The notes under the pieces were generated by a model. The model searched no databases, was not told the origin of the DNA, and worked only from the letters and a program-made list of their open reading frames with translations. Of a stretch of DNA of 64,000 nucleotides, positions 11,831 through 21,155 are shown in pieces. Positions within the stretch are counted from its first letter, which is position 1. The number at the start of each line of letters is the position of its first letter. The position numbers were made by a program, and so were the translations under genes. Origin of the DNA: Streptomyces netropsis (GTDB lineage: Bacteria; Actinomycetota; Actinomycetes; Streptomycetales; Streptomycetaceae). The stretch lies in contig NZ_JACHJG010000004.1 of the NCBI RefSeq assembly GCF_014203545.1, positions 248,001-312,000 on the forward strand. The letters run 5' to 3'.

Positions 11831-12156
11831 CAGTGGTCCTCTTTCCGGGTGATCGAGTTGTAGGGGTGGCGCTGGTCGAGGGCGACCAGCCGGCGCTGCT
11901 CGGGCAGCTCCCGGCGCTCGGGCTCCGCCACCGGGCCGAGGCCCAGCGCGTCCTTGAGCGCCGCCTCGCGATCGGCCATGCCGTCGCGGACGTCCAGCGC
12001 GAAGAGCTTGACGCGGCGGCCGGCGATGACCGCGCGGTCCGCGGCCTGCAGGGCCAGGCTCTCCGGGGTGAGCTTGCTCAACTTGCGGTTGACCTTGGTG
12101 GTGGCCCAGACACCGGCTGCTACACCAGTCGTGAACCAGAACGTGCGGCGAAACAT
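11830..12156 (-). CDS. Small conserved actinobacterial protein (DUF6167-like)
   Basis: The 108-residue protein begins [18 protein letters not shown], a short hydrophobic segment that may anchor it in the membrane. A charged, alanine-rich stretch follows and ends in [12 protein letters not shown]. Its function is not known. A TTG at 12168 overlaps the stop of the preceding gene (TTGA) and could be the real start, adding four residues. It is conserved next to alaS in streptomycetes, and its TGA overlaps the alaS ATG, so it may set alaS translation. Confidence 0.8.
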   Translation of the reverse strand: MFRRTFWFTTGVAAGVWATTKVNRKLSKLTPESLALQAADRAVIAGRRVKLFALDVRDGMADREAALKDALGLGPVAEPERRELPEQRRLVALDQRHPYNSITRKEDH

Positions 12157-12164
12157 TTCCGGGG

Positions 12165-12605
12165 TCAACCCTTCCCACGGGTACGGCGGCTGCCGCGCCT
12201 TGCGGACGGCAGATCCTGTGCGGTCCTGCCGACGAAAACGGTGGTCTTCGGCGCGGGCTCCGCCTTGCGGCCGATCGCACGGCGCACGCCGTAGCCGAAC
12301 GCGGCGACCTTGACCAGCGGCCCGCCGAAGGCGGAGGAGACGGTCGAGGACAGCGCCGAGGCGTTCGCCGTGACCTCCTGGACGTCCGCGGCGATCGAGT
12401 CGACGCGGGCGAGCTGGGTGTTCGCGGAGCGCACGGTCGCGGAGGCGTCGGCCAGCAGCGGCACGGCCTGCTCACTGACCTCGGCCACCAGCTTCGTGGT
12501 CGCCTTCAACGTCTGCGCGAGCCGGACCAGCACCAGGGCGATGAAGGACACGAGGATCGCCCAGAAGACGGCCACGAGGATCCCGGCCACCTCTCCACCG
12601 GACAC
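12165..12605 (-). CDS. DUF948 domain membrane protein
   Basis: The 146-residue protein has one N-terminal membrane helix ([25 protein letters not shown]). A helical DUF948-type region follows ([40 protein letters not shown]), likely a coiled coil outside or along the membrane. The C-terminus is basic. DUF948 proteins have no proven role; some are linked to stress or envelope. It is the first gene of the DUF948 - DUF6167 - alaS set and starts with GTG. Confidence 0.85.
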   Translation of the reverse strand: MSGGEVAGILVAVFWAILVSFIALVLVRLAQTLKATTKLVAEVSEQAVPLLADASATVRSANTQLARVDSIAADVQEVTANASALSSTVSSAFGGPLVKVAAFGYGVRRAIGRKAEPAPKTTVFVGRTAQDLPSARRGSRRTRGKG

Positions 12606-12747
12606 GTTGCACCGCTCCTTAGCTGGTCGTCGAGCTGCTCGTCGCTGGTCGCCCGCGATCGTAAAACGTCGGGTACCGACCTTATCGCGCCGGGCGTCGG
12701 GGCCCGTACCGCATTACGGCCGCGACCGGGCGGTTCACCAGGCAGAG

Positions 12748-12776
12748 TTTACGGTCCGCACACCCGTCGGTACGCT
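12748..12776 (+). promoter_or_regulatory. Candidate promoter for the STAND ATPase gene
   Basis: TTTACG (12748-12753) and TACGCT (12771-12776) are 17 bp apart and resemble -35 and -10 boxes. The -10 ends only nine bases before the ATG at 12786 and there is no ribosome binding site between, so the transcript could be leaderless, which is common in streptomycetes. The match is modest and was found by eye. Confidence 0.35.
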
Positions 12777-12785
12777 CTGTGTGCC

Positions 12786-15032
12786 ATGGCACCGCTCTCC
12801 GGCTCCCCGTTCCCCGGCCCGTCGTCCGACGACGGCGCCGCACCGGCCCGGCCGCCGGGCAATCTGCCCGCCGAGCCGAGCCGCTTCATCGGCCGTGACC
12901 GTGAACTCCACGCCCTGGCCGGGCACTTGGGGCGGTCCCGGTTGGTGACGGTCACCGGGGTGGGCGGGGTCGGCAAGACGCGGCTGGCGATCCGGGCCGC
13001 GCAGGGTGTGCAGGATCGCTTCTGCGACGGGGTGTGGCTGGCCGAGCTCTCGGCGCTGACCGACCCGGCGCTGCTGGATCACGCGGTCGCCGCGGCCCTC
13101 GGGCTCACCGACCACACGGACCGTCCGCCGCGCGCGTGTCTGCTGGAGCAGCTCGCCGACCGCCGGCTGCTGCTCGTGCTGGACGGCGTCGAGCATCTCG
13201 CCCGGGAGTGCGCCCTGCTCACGCACGCGCTGCTGCGGACGGCACCGGGGCTGAGCGTGCTGGCGGCAGGGCGTCGGCGGCTGGGCGTCGCGGGCGAGCA
13301 GGTCTTCCCGCTGTCGCCGATGGGCGGGGCCGATGGCGTCGCGCTGTTCGAGGACCGGGCCACGGCGGTCCGGCCCGACTTTCCCGCCGGGGCGGGCGAG
13401 CTGGTCGCGGCGGCCGAGCTGTGCCGACGTCTCGACGGCATCCCGCTGGCCCTGGAGCTGGCGGCCGGACGGCTGGGCGCCCTCTCCGCGGACCAGGTGC
13501 TGGACCGGCTGGACGACCGCTTCCGGCTGCTGACCGGGGGGTCGCACGGGGCACTGCCCCGCCATCGCACGCTGCGGACGGCGATCGGCTGGAGCCATGA
13601 GCTGTGCACGCCCGCCGAGCGGCTGCTGTGGGCGCGGCTGACGGTCTTCGCGGGGCTGTTCGACCTGGAGGCGGCGGAGTACGTCTGCTCGGGCCCGGAG
13701 CTGCCCGCCGAGGACCTGCTCGACGTGCTGACCTCGCTGGTGGCCCAGTCCGTGATGGTCCGCGAGGACGGCCCGCTGGGCCCGCGCTACCGGCTGCTGG
13801 ACTCCGTGCGGGCCTACGGCGCGGACTGGCTGCGGGCGCTGGGGGACGACGAGCGGATGCGTCGGCGGCACCGCGACTGGTACATGGGCCTGGCCACCTG
13901 GTGCGAGCTCGACTGGTTCGGCCCGCGCCAGGCCGAGGTGGCGGCCAGGGTCGAGGCCGAGCTGCCCAATCTGCGGACCGCCCTCGAGCACAGTCTGGAG
14001 GACAGCGACGAGGCGCATCTCGGCCAGTGCCTGGCGGGGACCCTGTGGTTCTGCTGGGTGGGGTGCGGGCGGCTGGCCGAGGGCCGGTACTGGCTGGAGC
14101 GGGCGCTGCGCGCGCCCGCCGACTACACGGAGACCCGGGCGAAGGCCCTGTGGGTGCTGGGCCACGTCTCGGTGCTCCAGGGCGACCAGGCGCGGGCGGT
14201 CGGCGCGCTCGGCGAGTGCCGGGAGCTGGCGGAGCGCACGGGCGACGACCGGGCGGCGGCCTACGCCGAGCACCGCATGGGCTGTCTCGCGCTGGTCTCG
14301 GACGACATGCCGCGCGCCGAGCGGTCGCTGCGGGCGGCGCTGGCCCGCTATCGCGAGATCGGCGAGTTGAACAGCAATGTGCTGATGGGCCGGGTGGAGC
14401 TGGCGATGGCCGTCGCCTTCCAGGGGGATCTCGCGGGTGCGGTGGCCTTGTGCGAGGAGGTGCGGGAGGTCTGCGAGGACCACGGCGAGCGCTGGACGCT
14501 GGCCTACGCGCTCTACGTGCTGGCCTTCGCGGCCTTCAGCGGCGGGGACCGGAGGCGGGCCCGGGCGCTGCTGGAGGAGTGCCTGGTCATCGATCACGCC
14601 TTCCACGACCTGGTGGGCGCGGTCCTGGCGCTCGAGCTGCTGGCCCTGATGGCGCTGGACGAGCGCGTCGAGGGGGCGGCCGAGGAGGGCATGGAGGGGG
14701 ATGCCGTGGAGGCGGCGGTGCTCCAGGGGGCCGCGGGGCGGCTGTGGCGCTCGGTGGGGCTGCCGTTGTTCGGCTCGCGGTTCTTCAACGCACCGCACGC
14801 GCTGTGCGAACGGCGGGCGCGGGAGCGGCTGGGCGCCGAGCGGTACGAGGAGTGCCTGCGCGAGGGCGCGGGGCTGGATCTGGACGCGGCGGTGGCGCGG
14901 GCGCTGCGGGGCGCGGGCGGCGGGCGGGCGGCCGCGGTGCCGGGCCCGCGGGGGCCGCAGCGGCACCCGGTCCCGGAAACGCACCAGCCCGCTTCCTCCC
15001 CGGCCGCGGGGGCCGGGGAGGAAGCGGGCTGA
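12786..15032 (+). CDS. STAND-type NTPase with TPR-like repeats, no DNA-binding domain
   Basis: The 748-residue protein has an NB-ARC/NACHT-like ATPase at residues 35-320. Walker A is GVGGVGKT (58-65), Walker B LLLVLDGVEH (128-137), and there is an SxR-like RRRLG and an AIGWSHELCTPAERLLWARL winged-helix segment. A long alpha-helical TPR-like region follows. The same architecture occurs in AfsR-like and LuxR-type regulators, but no SARP domain precedes it and no LuxR helix-turn-helix follows, so its output is unclear. The last 15 residues are low-complexity and are encoded inside a terminator hairpin. It faces rpsD. Confidence 0.85.
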   Translation: MAPLSGSPFPGPSSDDGAAPARPPGNLPAEPSRFIGRDRELHALAGHLGRSRLVTVTGVGGVGKTRLAIRAAQGVQDRFCDGVWLAELSALTDPALLDHAVAAALGLTDHTDRPPRACLLEQLADRRLLLVLDGVEHLARECALLTHALLRTAPGLSVLAAGRRRLGVAGEQVFPLSPMGGADGVALFEDRATAVRPDFPAGAGELVAAAELCRRLDGIPLALELAAGRLGALSADQVLDRLDDRFRLLTGGSHGALPRHRTLRTAIGWSHELCTPAERLLWARLTVFAGLFDLEAAEYVCSGPELPAEDLLDVLTSLVAQSVMVREDGPLGPRYRLLDSVRAYGADWLRALGDDERMRRRHRDWYMGLATWCELDWFGPRQAEVAARVEAELPNLRTALEHSLEDSDEAHLGQCLAGTLWFCWVGCGRLAEGRYWLERALRAPADYTETRAKALWVLGHVSVLQGDQARAVGALGECRELAERTGDDRAAAYAEHRMGCLALVSDDMPRAERSLRAALARYREIGELNSNVLMGRVELAMAVAFQGDLAGAVALCEEVREVCEDHGERWTLAYALYVLAFAAFSGGDRRRARALLEECLVIDHAFHDLVGAVLALELLALMALDERVEGAAEEGMEGDAVEAAVLQGAAGRLWRSVGLPLFGSRFFNAPHALCERRARERLGAERYEECLREGAGLDLDAAVARALRGAGGGRAAAVPGPRGPQRHPVPETHQPASSPAAGAGEEAG
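14986..15030. terminator. Bidirectional terminator overlapping the STAND gene end
   Basis: Arms 14986-15005 and 15011-15030 are a perfect 20-bp inverted repeat with a 5-nt loop. It lies between the convergent STAND gene and rpsD, 28 bp past the rpsD stop. The coding sequence runs through it, and the TGA uses its last base. Confidence 0.9.
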
Positions 15033-15057
15033 GCGAAAGGAGAGCGATACGTCCGGG

Positions 15058-15672
15058 TCAGCGGGCGTAGTACTCGACGACGAGCTGCTCGTCGCAGATC
15101 ACGGGGATCTCCTTGCGGTTCGGCTCACGGTCCAGACGGAAGGCCAGCGCCGGCAGGTTGACCTGCAGGTAGCGCGGGGTCTCACCGTCGGTGTCGTAGC
15201 CACCGGCCATGGCGACCTGGAAGGGGTGCTTGGAGCGGCTGCGCTCGCGGACCATCACGACGTCGTCGGGACGGACGCGGAAGGACGGCTTGTCGACCTT
15301 GCCACCGTTGACCTCGATGTGGCCGTGGACGACCATCTGGCGGGCCTGGTAGATGGTGCGGGCGATGCCCGAACGCAGGACCAGCGCGTCGAGACGGCGC
15401 TCGAGCTCGATGACCAGGGCCTCGCCCGTCTTGCCTTCGGCCTTCTTGGCGCGGTCGTAGGCGCGGGCCATCTGGCGCTCGCTGATGTCGTACTGGGCGC
15501 GCAGACGCTGCTTCTCGAGCAGACGGACCTTGTAGTCCGAGTTCTGCTTGCGGCCACGGCCGTGCTCGCCCGGCGGGTAGGGGCGGGCCTCGAAGTACTT
15601 GACGGCCTTCGGCGTCAGCGCGATGCCGAGCGCACGAGACTTCTTGACCTTGGGACGCGACTGGTTAGGCAC
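15058..15672 (-). CDS. rpsD: 30S ribosomal protein S4
   Basis: S4 binds 16S rRNA early in 30S assembly. The 204-residue protein starts [20 protein letters not shown] and has the S4 RNA-binding domain at about residues 90-150 ([33 protein letters not shown]). The four-cysteine zinc site of classical S4 is absent, so this is the cysteine-free form. In actinobacteria the zinc-bearing form usually lies in the alpha operon with rpsK and rpoA, while a stand-alone copy such as this one is typical of Streptomyces. The start is GTG with GGAGG upstream. An iron box lies 24-42 bp upstream, between it and the divergent DUF2470 gene. Confidence 0.96.
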   Translation of the reverse strand: MPNQSRPKVKKSRALGIALTPKAVKYFEARPYPPGEHGRGRKQNSDYKVRLLEKQRLRAQYDISERQMARAYDRAKKAEGKTGEALVIELERRLDALVLRSGIARTIYQARQMVVHGHIEVNGGKVDKPSFRVRPDDVVMVRERSRSKHPFQVAMAGGYDTDGETPRYLQVNLPALAFRLDREPNRKEIPVICDEQLVVEYYAR

Positions 15673-15695
15673 GTTCTCCAGACCTCCGTTGTAGG

Positions 15696-15714
15696 TTAGG
15701 TTAGGCTCACCTTA
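15696..15714. promoter_or_regulatory. Iron box (DmdR/IdeR-type operator)
   Basis: The 19-bp site matches the actinobacterial iron-box consensus TTAGGTTAGGCTAACCTAA at 17 of 19 positions; the differences are at positions 13 and 18. DmdR1/IdeR bind such sites with Fe(II) and repress iron-acquisition genes. It lies 14 bp upstream of the DUF2470 ATG, just before its AAGGAG, and also within the leader of the divergent rpsD. Confidence 0.8.
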
Positions 15715-15728
15715 CTTAAGGAGATCGC

Positions 15729-16610
15729 ATGTCTCGCCCGGGGAAAACCACGCACACGGACAGCACAGACAGCGTCGACGCCGCGCAGGGCATCGATACG
15801 ACGGAGGTCCGATCAGATCATGGTCAGCCGCGTCCCAGCGGGCTTGAAATCGCACGGATGCCGTCAGCAGCCGAGCGCACACGAACTCTCGTACAGAGTA
15901 CATGCTCCGCAGTAGTGCTGATCCCCGGCCTGGAGGGTGCCCGCCCGGACCAGCTGATGCCCGAGGCGCGCAGCGTGGGCCCGGACGGGGAGCTGTTCCT
16001 GGTCTTCCCCGCCGACTCACCGGCCGTACGGGCCGCCACCCACGCGCAGGACGACGAGCTGGCCGCCGTACTGGAGATCACCGACGTCGCGCCGGTCTCC
16101 GTGCCCAACCGTATCCGCGGCCGCGCGTGGATCTCCGGCTGGCTCACCTCCTGCCCCGGGGTGACCGAGCCCGGCCGGATGCTGCTGCGGCTGGAGGTCG
16201 GCGAGGTGTGCGTCGACGACCTGTGGGGCGCCTCGGGCGTCGAGCCGGAGGACTTCGCCCGCTCCTGCGCCGATCCGCTCGTCGACCACGAGGCGGAACT
16301 CCTGCAGCATCTGCACTCCGCCCACGGCGACCAGGTGCGGGGGCTGTGGGGCCTGCTCGGTGAACGCGACGGGTGTGCCGGTGCGGAGGGGGCCGGCGCC
16401 GGCGGCCGCGCCGCGCGGGAGACGGGGGCGGCTGCCGTGCCGGTGGCCCTGGACCGCTTCGGCCTGCGGGTGCGCTTCACCCGGGCGAGGGGCGGCGGCA
16501 GCGCGGCGGACCGGTCCTTCGACGCCCGCTTCGAATTCCCCGAGCCGGTCCGCGACATCGCCGAACTGCGCCATGCCATGCACACCCTCTTCGAGGCCGC
16601 CGCGGGGTGA
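15729..16610 (+). CDS. DUF2470/HugZ-like haem-related protein, probably iron-regulated
   Basis: The 293-residue protein has a split-barrel, FMN-binding-like half (residues about 45-185; VPNRIRGRAWISGWL). A DUF2470 half follows, with DHEAELLQHLHSAHGDQV near residue 185 and a C-terminal LRHAMHTLFE. This pairing resembles HugZ-type haem oxygenases and plastid/actinobacterial haem-binding proteins. The iron box directly upstream fits a role in taking iron from haem when iron is scarce. The start ATG has AAGGAG five bases upstream. Catalysis is an inference; the C-terminal half has a Gly/Ala-rich insert. Confidence 0.8.
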   Translation: MSRPGKTTHTDSTDSVDAAQGIDTTEVRSDHGQPRPSGLEIARMPSAAERTRTLVQSTCSAVVLIPGLEGARPDQLMPEARSVGPDGELFLVFPADSPAVRAATHAQDDELAAVLEITDVAPVSVPNRIRGRAWISGWLTSCPGVTEPGRMLLRLEVGEVCVDDLWGASGVEPEDFARSCADPLVDHEAELLQHLHSAHGDQVRGLWGLLGERDGCAGAEGAGAGGRAARETGAAAVPVALDRFGLRVRFTRARGGGSAADRSFDARFEFPEPVRDIAELRHAMHTLFEAAAG

Positions 16611-16655
16611 ACACCGGGGATCACCCGGACGGGGGACCCTCGCCCGGCCGCCCGG

Positions 16656-18026
16656 CTACTGCTCCGCGGCCGGCGGCTGCTCGCCGCGCAGCCGGGACCG
16701 TACCCGCTCCACCACGTCCGCGTAGCGCGCCTCGGCGCCGTAGCGCGTCGGTTCGTAGTACCGCTTGCCGTGGATCGCGTCCGGTGCGTACTGCTGAGCG
16801 GCGATACCGCCGGGCAGGTCGTGGGGGTAGAGGTAGCCCTGCGCGTGGCCGAGCTTCTCGGCACCCTTGTAGTGCCCGTCGCGCAGGTGCGGGGGCACGG
16901 GCCCGGCGAGCCCCGCCCGCACGTCCGCGAGGGCGGCGTCGATCGCGAGATACGCCGCGTTGGACTTCGGGGCCAGGGCGAGCGCCACGGCCACCTGCCC
17001 CAGCACGATCCGTGCCTCGGGGAAACCGATCAGCGCGACGGCCTGGGCGCCGGCGACCGCCGTCTGCAGGGCCGTGGGGTCGGCCAGGCCGATGTCCTCG
17101 CTCGCCGAGATCATCAGCCGCCGGGCGATGAACCTCGGATCCTCCCCGGCCTCGATCATGCGGGCGAGGTAGTGCAGCGTGGCGTCCACGTCCGAGCCGC
17201 GGATGGACTTGATGAGCGCGCTGGCCACGTCGTAGTGCTGGTCGCCGTCGCGGTCGTACTTCACCGCCGCCCGGTCGACGGCGTCCTCCAGCGTCTCCAG
17301 GGTGATCTCGCTCTCGCCCTTGGCGATGGCCGACCCGGCCCCCGCCTCCAGGGCCGTCAGAGCACGCCGGGCGTCACCCCCGGCGATCCGCAGCAGATGG
17401 CCCTCGGCGTCCTCGGGCAGGGTCACCGCACCGCCGAGCCCGCGCTCGTCGGTGAGCGCGCGGTGCAGCAGACCGCGCAGGTCGTCGTCGGTGAGCGCCT
17501 GGAGCGTCAGCAGCAGGGAACGCGAGAGCAGCGGAGAGATGATCGAGAAGTAGGGGTTCTCCGTGGTGGCCGCGATGAGGGTGACCCAGCGGTTCTCGAC
17601 GGCGGGCAGCAGGGAGTCCTGCTGTGCCTTGCTGAAGCGGTGGATCTCGTCCAGGAAGAGGACGGTGTCCTTGCCGTAGCCGCCCGAGGCACGACGGGCG
17701 CCGTCGATGACGGCCCGCACTTCCTTCACCCCGGCGGTGATCGCCGACAGCTCGACGAAGCGCTTGTTGGTGGCCTGGCTGACGACATAGGCCAGCGTCG
17801 TCTTGCCGATGCCGGGCGGGCCCCAGAGGATCACCGAGGAGGGCCCGGCGGGGCCGCCGCTCCCCTCCCCCACCAATCGGCGCAGCGGTGAGCCCTGCTT
17901 GAGGAGATGGCCCTGGCCGACGACTTCGTCGAGGGTGCGGGGGCGCATGCGGACGGCCAGCGGACTGCTCGCCGGGTCTTTCTCCTGGCGGTCCTCTGCG
18001 GCTGCGGTGAACAGGTCGGGTTCCAC
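16656..18026 (-). CDS. rarA: Replication-associated recombination protein RarA (MgsA)
   Basis: RarA is a AAA+ ATPase related to the clamp loader and WRNIP1 that acts at stalled replication forks. The 456-residue protein has Walker A GPPGIGKT, Walker [10 protein letters not shown], sensor ATTENPYF and the arginine finger in [10 protein letters not shown]. The C-terminal RarA tetramerisation region holds [36 protein letters not shown] and the ending [11 protein letters not shown] used GTG 18026 ([13 protein letters not shown]) with AGGG upstream; a TTG at 18056 gives 10 more residues. It is convergent with the DUF2470 gene. Confidence 0.94.
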   Translation of the reverse strand: MEPDLFTAAAEDRQEKDPASSPLAVRMRPRTLDEVVGQGHLLKQGSPLRRLVGEGSGGPAGPSSVILWGPPGIGKTTLAYVVSQATNKRFVELSAITAGVKEVRAVIDGARRASGGYGKDTVLFLDEIHRFSKAQQDSLLPAVENRWVTLIAATTENPYFSIISPLLSRSLLLTLQALTDDDLRGLLHRALTDERGLGGAVTLPEDAEGHLLRIAGGDARRALTALEAGAGSAIAKGESEITLETLEDAVDRAAVKYDRDGDQHYDVASALIKSIRGSDVDATLHYLARMIEAGEDPRFIARRLMISASEDIGLADPTALQTAVAGAQAVALIGFPEARIVLGQVAVALALAPKSNAAYLAIDAALADVRAGLAGPVPPHLRDGHYKGAEKLGHAQGYLYPHDLPGGIAAQQYAPDAIHGKRYYEPTRYGAEARYADVVERVRSRLRGEQPPAAEQ

Positions 18027-18133
18027 GCTGGAAACCCTATGGCACCCCTCTGACAATGCCGGGGCCTGTCCGGCGGATCATGTGAGCGGGCGCGCTGCGG
18101 GCAGTGTCGCCCGCACCACGGCTGCGCGGCGGT

Positions 18134-18203
18134 GTCCTCAAACGCCGGACGGGCTGGATTCGGCTGAGCTCAGCCGAATCCAGCCCGTCCGGCGTTTGAG
18201 GAC
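18134..18203. repeat. Perfect 70-nt palindrome, same family as 2375-2426
   Basis: Positions 18134-18168 and 18169-18203 are exact reverse complements, 35 bp each with no spacer. The outer 21 bases of each arm are nearly identical to the palindrome at 2375-2426 (core CGCCGGACGGGCTG), with a different inner stretch. It lies downstream of the VKOR gene and upstream of rarA, and should terminate transcription. Confidence 0.9.
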
Positions 18204-18238
18204 GCGCCCGCAGGGCGCTCGCCGCGGCAGCAGGCCCG

Positions 18239-18901
18239 CTAAGCCGTGCCGCCGGTCCAGAACCACCACCACTTGGTGAGGATCAGCATCCCGATGATCC
18301 CGACCCACAGGACGGGCACCACCCAGTGGAACTCCAGCAGCCCGCGCTTGAGCGCCGCCGGGGCCGGGAGGAAGCCGTGCCGGAGGTTCTGCACGGTCAC
18401 GTACCAGAACATGACGATGGTCGCGACCCAGGCGAGGCAGCACCACAGGCACAGCGAGCCGATCACGTACAGCGACTGGTACTGCAGCCAGGTGCAGAAG
18501 GCGACGCCGAAGAGCGTGCCGGCCTGCATGCCCAGCCAGTACCAGCGGCGGTAGCGGGCGCCGGCGAGGAGGGCCAGCCCGATCGCGACGATCGCGCCGT
18601 AGGCGACCAGGCCCAGCATCGGGTTCGGGAACCCGAACGCCTCGGCCTGGTCGCTCTCCATGATGTTGCCGCAGGAGACGATGGGGTTGAGGCTGCACCC
18701 GGGGGTGAACGTCTTCCCCTCGGCCTTGGCCTCGAGGATCTTGTTCTTGTCGAGCGTGATGACCCAGGCCGCGAGCAGTCCCAGCGCACCGGTGATCACC
18801 AGCAGCAGGGCGAAGCCGCGCCCACCGCCCACCGGGCCCGTGGCGGGCCCGTCCCGCTCGTCGCCGTCGAGGTCGGAGCGGTCAAGAGCCGAAGTGGTCA
18901 T
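18239..18901 (-). CDS. Vitamin K epoxide reductase family membrane protein
   Basis: VKOR-like proteins reoxidise secreted disulfide-forming enzymes by passing electrons to quinones. The 220-residue protein has about five membrane helices. The quinone-side CxxC lies in [10 protein letters not shown], and the outer loop cysteines are in [15 protein letters not shown]. The conserved Ser/Leu-Pro-rich [12 protein letters not shown] is also present. A DsbA-like protein (55592) lies in the same window but not next to it. I chose ATG 18901; a TTG at 18949 would extend it by 16 residues. Confidence 0.9.
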   Translation of the reverse strand: MTTSALDRSDLDGDERDGPATGPVGGGRGFALLLVITGALGLLAAWVITLDKNKILEAKAEGKTFTPGCSLNPIVSCGNIMESDQAEAFGFPNPMLGLVAYGAIVAIGLALLAGARYRRWYWLGMQAGTLFGVAFCTWLQYQSLYVIGSLCLWCCLAWVATIVMFWYVTVQNLRHGFLPAPAALKRGLLEFHWVVPVLWVGIIGMLILTKWWWFWTGGTA

Positions 18902-18960
18902 AGCGCCGTTGATCCCATCAGTCGGTCGTTGCGGCCCATTCTGCACCAACGCCCTCGTAA

Positions 18961-20223
18961 TCAGCCCTGCGCGGCCTGGAGTTCACTCACGACCGCGTCG
19001 AGCGCGACGGCCTTCTGCTCACCGCTCTGCAGGTCCTTGAGCTGGACCACGCCCTCGGCCAGGTCCCGCTCTCCCGCGACGAGCGCGTAGCGGGCGCCGG
19101 AACGGTTGGCGGACTTCATCGCGTTCTTCAGGCCCTTGCCGCCGAAGGCGAAGTCGGTGGCGACGCCCGCCCGGCGCAGCTCGGTCACGAGACCGAACAG
19201 CACCCGCCGGGCCTCCTCGCCGAGCGGCACGGCGAAGACCTCGGTCGCGGAGGGCAGTTCGAGCTCGATGCCCTCGGCCGCCAGCGCGAGCACCGTACGG
19301 TCCACGCCCAGCGCCCAGCCGACGGACGGCAGCGCGGGGCCGCCGATCATCTCGGACAGGCCGTCGTAGCGGCCGCCGCCGCCGACCGCGGACTGCGAGC
19401 CGAGTCCGCCGTGGACGAACTCGAAGGTGGTGCGGGTGTAGTAGTCCAGGCCGCGCACGAGCTTCTCGTCGTCCTCGAAGGCGACGCCCGCAGCGGTCAG
19501 CAGCGTGCGCACCTCCTCGTGGTAGGCCTTGCAGGCCTCGCACAGGTGGTCGCGGAGCATGGGCGCGCCGACCAGCTGCTTCTGGACGGCCTCGCGCTTG
19601 TCGTCGAGGACGCGGAGCGGGTTGATCTCGATCCGGCGGCGGGTGTCCTCGTCGAGTTCGAGGCCGCGCAGGAACTCCTGGAGGGCCTCGCGGTAGGCGG
19701 GGCGGCACTCCTTGTCGCCGAGCGAGTTCAGCAGGAGGCGGAAGTTCTTCAGGCCGAGCGACTTGTAGGCGTCGACGGCCAGGATGATCAGCTCGGCGTC
19801 CAGCGCCGGGTCCTCCGCGCCGATGGCCTCCGCGCCGACCTGCGAGAAGTGGCGGTAGCGGCCGGCCTGCGGGCGCTCGTAGCGGTAGTACGAGCCGGAG
19901 TACCAGAGCTTGACCGGCAGATTGCCGGCCTTGTGCAGATTGGCCTCCAGCGCCGCGCGCAGCACAGAGGCGGTGCCCTCGGGGCGCAGCGCGAGCTCGT
20001 CGCCGCCGCGCGTGGTGAGGGTGTACATCTCCTTGGTCACGATGTCGGTGGACTCGCCGACGCCGCGGGAGAACAGCTCCACCTGCTCGAAGCCGGGGGT
20101 CTCGATGTAGCCGTACCCCGAGCGCTTGAGCGGCGCGGCGATGGCCTCGCGCACGGCGAGGTAGACCGCGGAGTCCGGCGGGGTCAGATCGTAGGTGCCC
20201 TTGGGGGCCTTGAAGGTGCTCAC
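18961..20223 (-). CDS. hisS: Histidyl-tRNA synthetase
   Basis: This 420-residue class II synthetase charges tRNA-His. Motif 1 is [17 protein letters not shown], motif 2 [13 protein letters not shown] with [16 protein letters not shown], and the histidine-binding motif is [14 protein letters not shown]. The C-terminal anticodon domain ends ELQAAQG. I used GTG 20223 ([12 protein letters not shown]), which matches relatives; the best purine-rich stretch is 16 bases upstream, so initiation may be weak. The MBL hydrolase stop lies 10 bp upstream. Confidence 0.95.
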   Translation of the reverse strand: MSTFKAPKGTYDLTPPDSAVYLAVREAIAAPLKRSGYGYIETPGFEQVELFSRGVGESTDIVTKEMYTLTTRGGDELALRPEGTASVLRAALEANLHKAGNLPVKLWYSGSYYRYERPQAGRYRHFSQVGAEAIGAEDPALDAELIILAVDAYKSLGLKNFRLLLNSLGDKECRPAYREALQEFLRGLELDEDTRRRIEINPLRVLDDKREAVQKQLVGAPMLRDHLCEACKAYHEEVRTLLTAAGVAFEDDEKLVRGLDYYTRTTFEFVHGGLGSQSAVGGGGRYDGLSEMIGGPALPSVGWALGVDRTVLALAAEGIELELPSATEVFAVPLGEEARRVLFGLVTELRRAGVATDFAFGGKGLKNAMKSANRSGARYALVAGERDLAEGVVQLKDLQSGEQKAVALDAVVSELQAAQG

Positions 20224-20233
20224 GGAAAAATCG

Positions 20234-20959
20234 TCACATTCCTCGTCGCGGAGGGGCGGTAGCGCCGCCTCCGAAGCCGCGTCGCGCGCCGTCCGCCACT
20301 TCCCGCAAGTACGGGTTGGTGGCGCGCTCGCGGCCGATGCTGGTCTGGGGGCCGTGGCCGGACAGCACCACGGTCGAGTCGTCCAGGGGCAGGCACACAC
20401 GGGCCAGCGACTGGAGTATCTCGGCGTGGTCACCGCCGGGCAGGTCGGTGCGTCCGATGGAGCCGGCGAACAACAGGTCGCCCGAGAAGAACACCGAAGG
20501 GATCTCGGCGGTCTCGGGCATCCGGAAGGTCACCGACCCCTTGGTATGGCCGGGCGCGTGCGCGACGGTGAACTCCATCCCCGCGAGGTCCAGCCGGGCG
20601 CCGTCGGTCAGCTCCTTGACGTCGTCCGGCTCGCCCACGGTGAGCTCGCCCATGAGCTGCTGCCCGAAGGCGCGGCCCAGGGCCTTCTCCGGGTCGCTCA
20701 TCATGTAGCGGTCGGCGGGGTGGATCCAGGCCGGGACGTCATGGGCGCCGCACACCGGGACGACCGAGGCGACGTGGTCGATGTGGCCGTGGGTGAGGAC
20801 GACGGCGACGGGCTTGAGCCGATGCTTCTTGAGTGCGTCCTCGACGCCCTGGGCCGCCTGGTGGCCCGGGTCGATGATCACGCACTCCTCGCCCGCGGCG
20901 GGGGCGACCAGGTAGCAATTGGTCCCCCAGGCCCCGGCGGGGAACCCGGCAATGAGCAC
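20234..20959 (-). CDS. Metallo-beta-lactamase fold hydrolase (glyoxalase II-like)
   Basis: The 241-residue protein has the two-metal MBL site THGHIDHVA, the later ligands HAPGHTKGS and [14 protein letters not shown], and the ending SGHGP. This layout is that of hydroxyacylglutathione-hydrolase-like enzymes. Streptomycetes use mycothiol rather than glutathione, so the thioester substrate is unknown. It begins with GTG, with AAGGA upstream, and is transcribed with hisS, a conserved actinobacterial pairing. Confidence 0.9.
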   Translation of the reverse strand: MLIAGFPAGAWGTNCYLVAPAAGEECVIIDPGHQAAQGVEDALKKHRLKPVAVVLTHGHIDHVASVVPVCGAHDVPAWIHPADRYMMSDPEKALGRAFGQQLMGELTVGEPDDVKELTDGARLDLAGMEFTVAHAPGHTKGSVTFRMPETAEIPSVFFSGDLLFAGSIGRTDLPGGDHAEILQSLARVCLPLDDSTVVLSGHGPQTSIGRERATNPYLREVADGARRGFGGGATAPPRRGM

Positions 20960-21155
20960 ATTCGTCCTTAATGATCGACCAGCGGTAGCCGGCGGTGGCG
21001 TCGGCGGGAGCCCCCGGGCGGGGGTTCCCGGCTGGTGAAGAGCCTACCGGCGGCACTCCCGCCGCGGCGAACCCGTATACGGTACGGGCACGCTTGCAAC
21101 ACGCGGCTCAGACACAAACAAGACGGCACACAGTCGGCATACGAGGAGACGCCCG

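Noticed and set aside
12735-14984. A 749-residue frame antisense to the STAND gene
   Set aside because: Composition is Arg/Pro/Gln/His-rich with no start context; a mirror frame of a GC-rich gene.
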